Below, one piece after another: positions 1-64,000 of a DNA stretch of 64,000 bases. The DNA is from Aplysia californica (Eukaryota; Mollusca; Gastropoda; Aplysiida; Aplysiidae). Each line of letters starts with the position of its first letter. Position 1 is the stretch's first letter. The DNA is taken from assembly GCF_000002075.1 (NCBI RefSeq), contig NW_004797289.1, positions 318,691 to 382,690 of the forward strand, written 5' to 3'. A program made the position numbers and the translations under genes. Below the pieces are notes generated by a model. That model had not been told where the DNA came from, searched no databases, and was given only the letters and a program-made list of their open reading frames with translations.

Positions 1-22
1 GGAATGCAAGCGCAGTTGTCAC

Positions 23-64000
<63,978 letters not shown>

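Overview
The window is one stretch of animal nuclear DNA lying almost wholly inside a single large gene read on the minus strand: VPS13D, the bridge-like lipid-transfer protein. The identification rests on 47 recognisable coding exons with mutually compatible splice phases. They include a UBA domain (VPS13D is the only VPS13 paralogue with one), all six VAB repeats with their invariant asparagines, and a beta-trefoil with Q-x-W motifs. Similarity to human VPS13D was judged from memory, not by alignment. Short exons separated by long AT-rich introns, many microsatellites and tRNA-derived SINEs suggest a marine invertebrate, most likely a lophotrochozoan such as a mollusc. The species cannot be named from this window.

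Layout, in gene order from right to left: exons 1-19 (64000 to 45910) encode the middle of the long hydrophobic-groove rod, ending in a polyQ and Thr/Ala-rich linker. Exon 20 (45249-45442) is the UBA domain. Exons 21-37 (43683 to 21180) hold the VAB (adaptor-binding) domain and the segments leading to it. Exons 38-42 (20501 to 16649) hold the beta-trefoil and following linker. Exons 44-48 (6124 to 23) return to the C-terminal rod (ATG2_C-like). Both ends of the gene lie outside the window: roughly the first thousand residues to the right, and the C-terminal DH-like/PH region to the left. About 8.4 kb of coding sequence (about 2,790 codons) is visible. One exon of roughly 50 codons is missing and probably lies in the 797-base assembly gap at 2601-3397. 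A 57-nt phase-0 candidate exon (43) at 13598-13654 is possible but unproven.

The introns are filled with repeats. Family A is a 180-bp element seen about 16 times, always on the plus strand (antisense to the gene), with 10-14 bp target duplications and two internal hairpins whose stems covary between copies. Family B is an older element often found close to splice acceptors. Others are tRNA-derived SINEs with a (TTA)n tail, a decayed LINE 3' end with a (GAT)n tail, four TTAA-flanked piggyBac-type elements, and several other TIR elements including nested ones. The most unusual signal is repeated tandem duplication across VPS13D splice junctions. The clearest case is exon 24, where the last codons plus the 5' splice site are copied twelve times in a 41-bp array. 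Smaller examples occur at exons 14, 31 and 34. No second host gene, RNA gene, promoter or CRISPR array was found.
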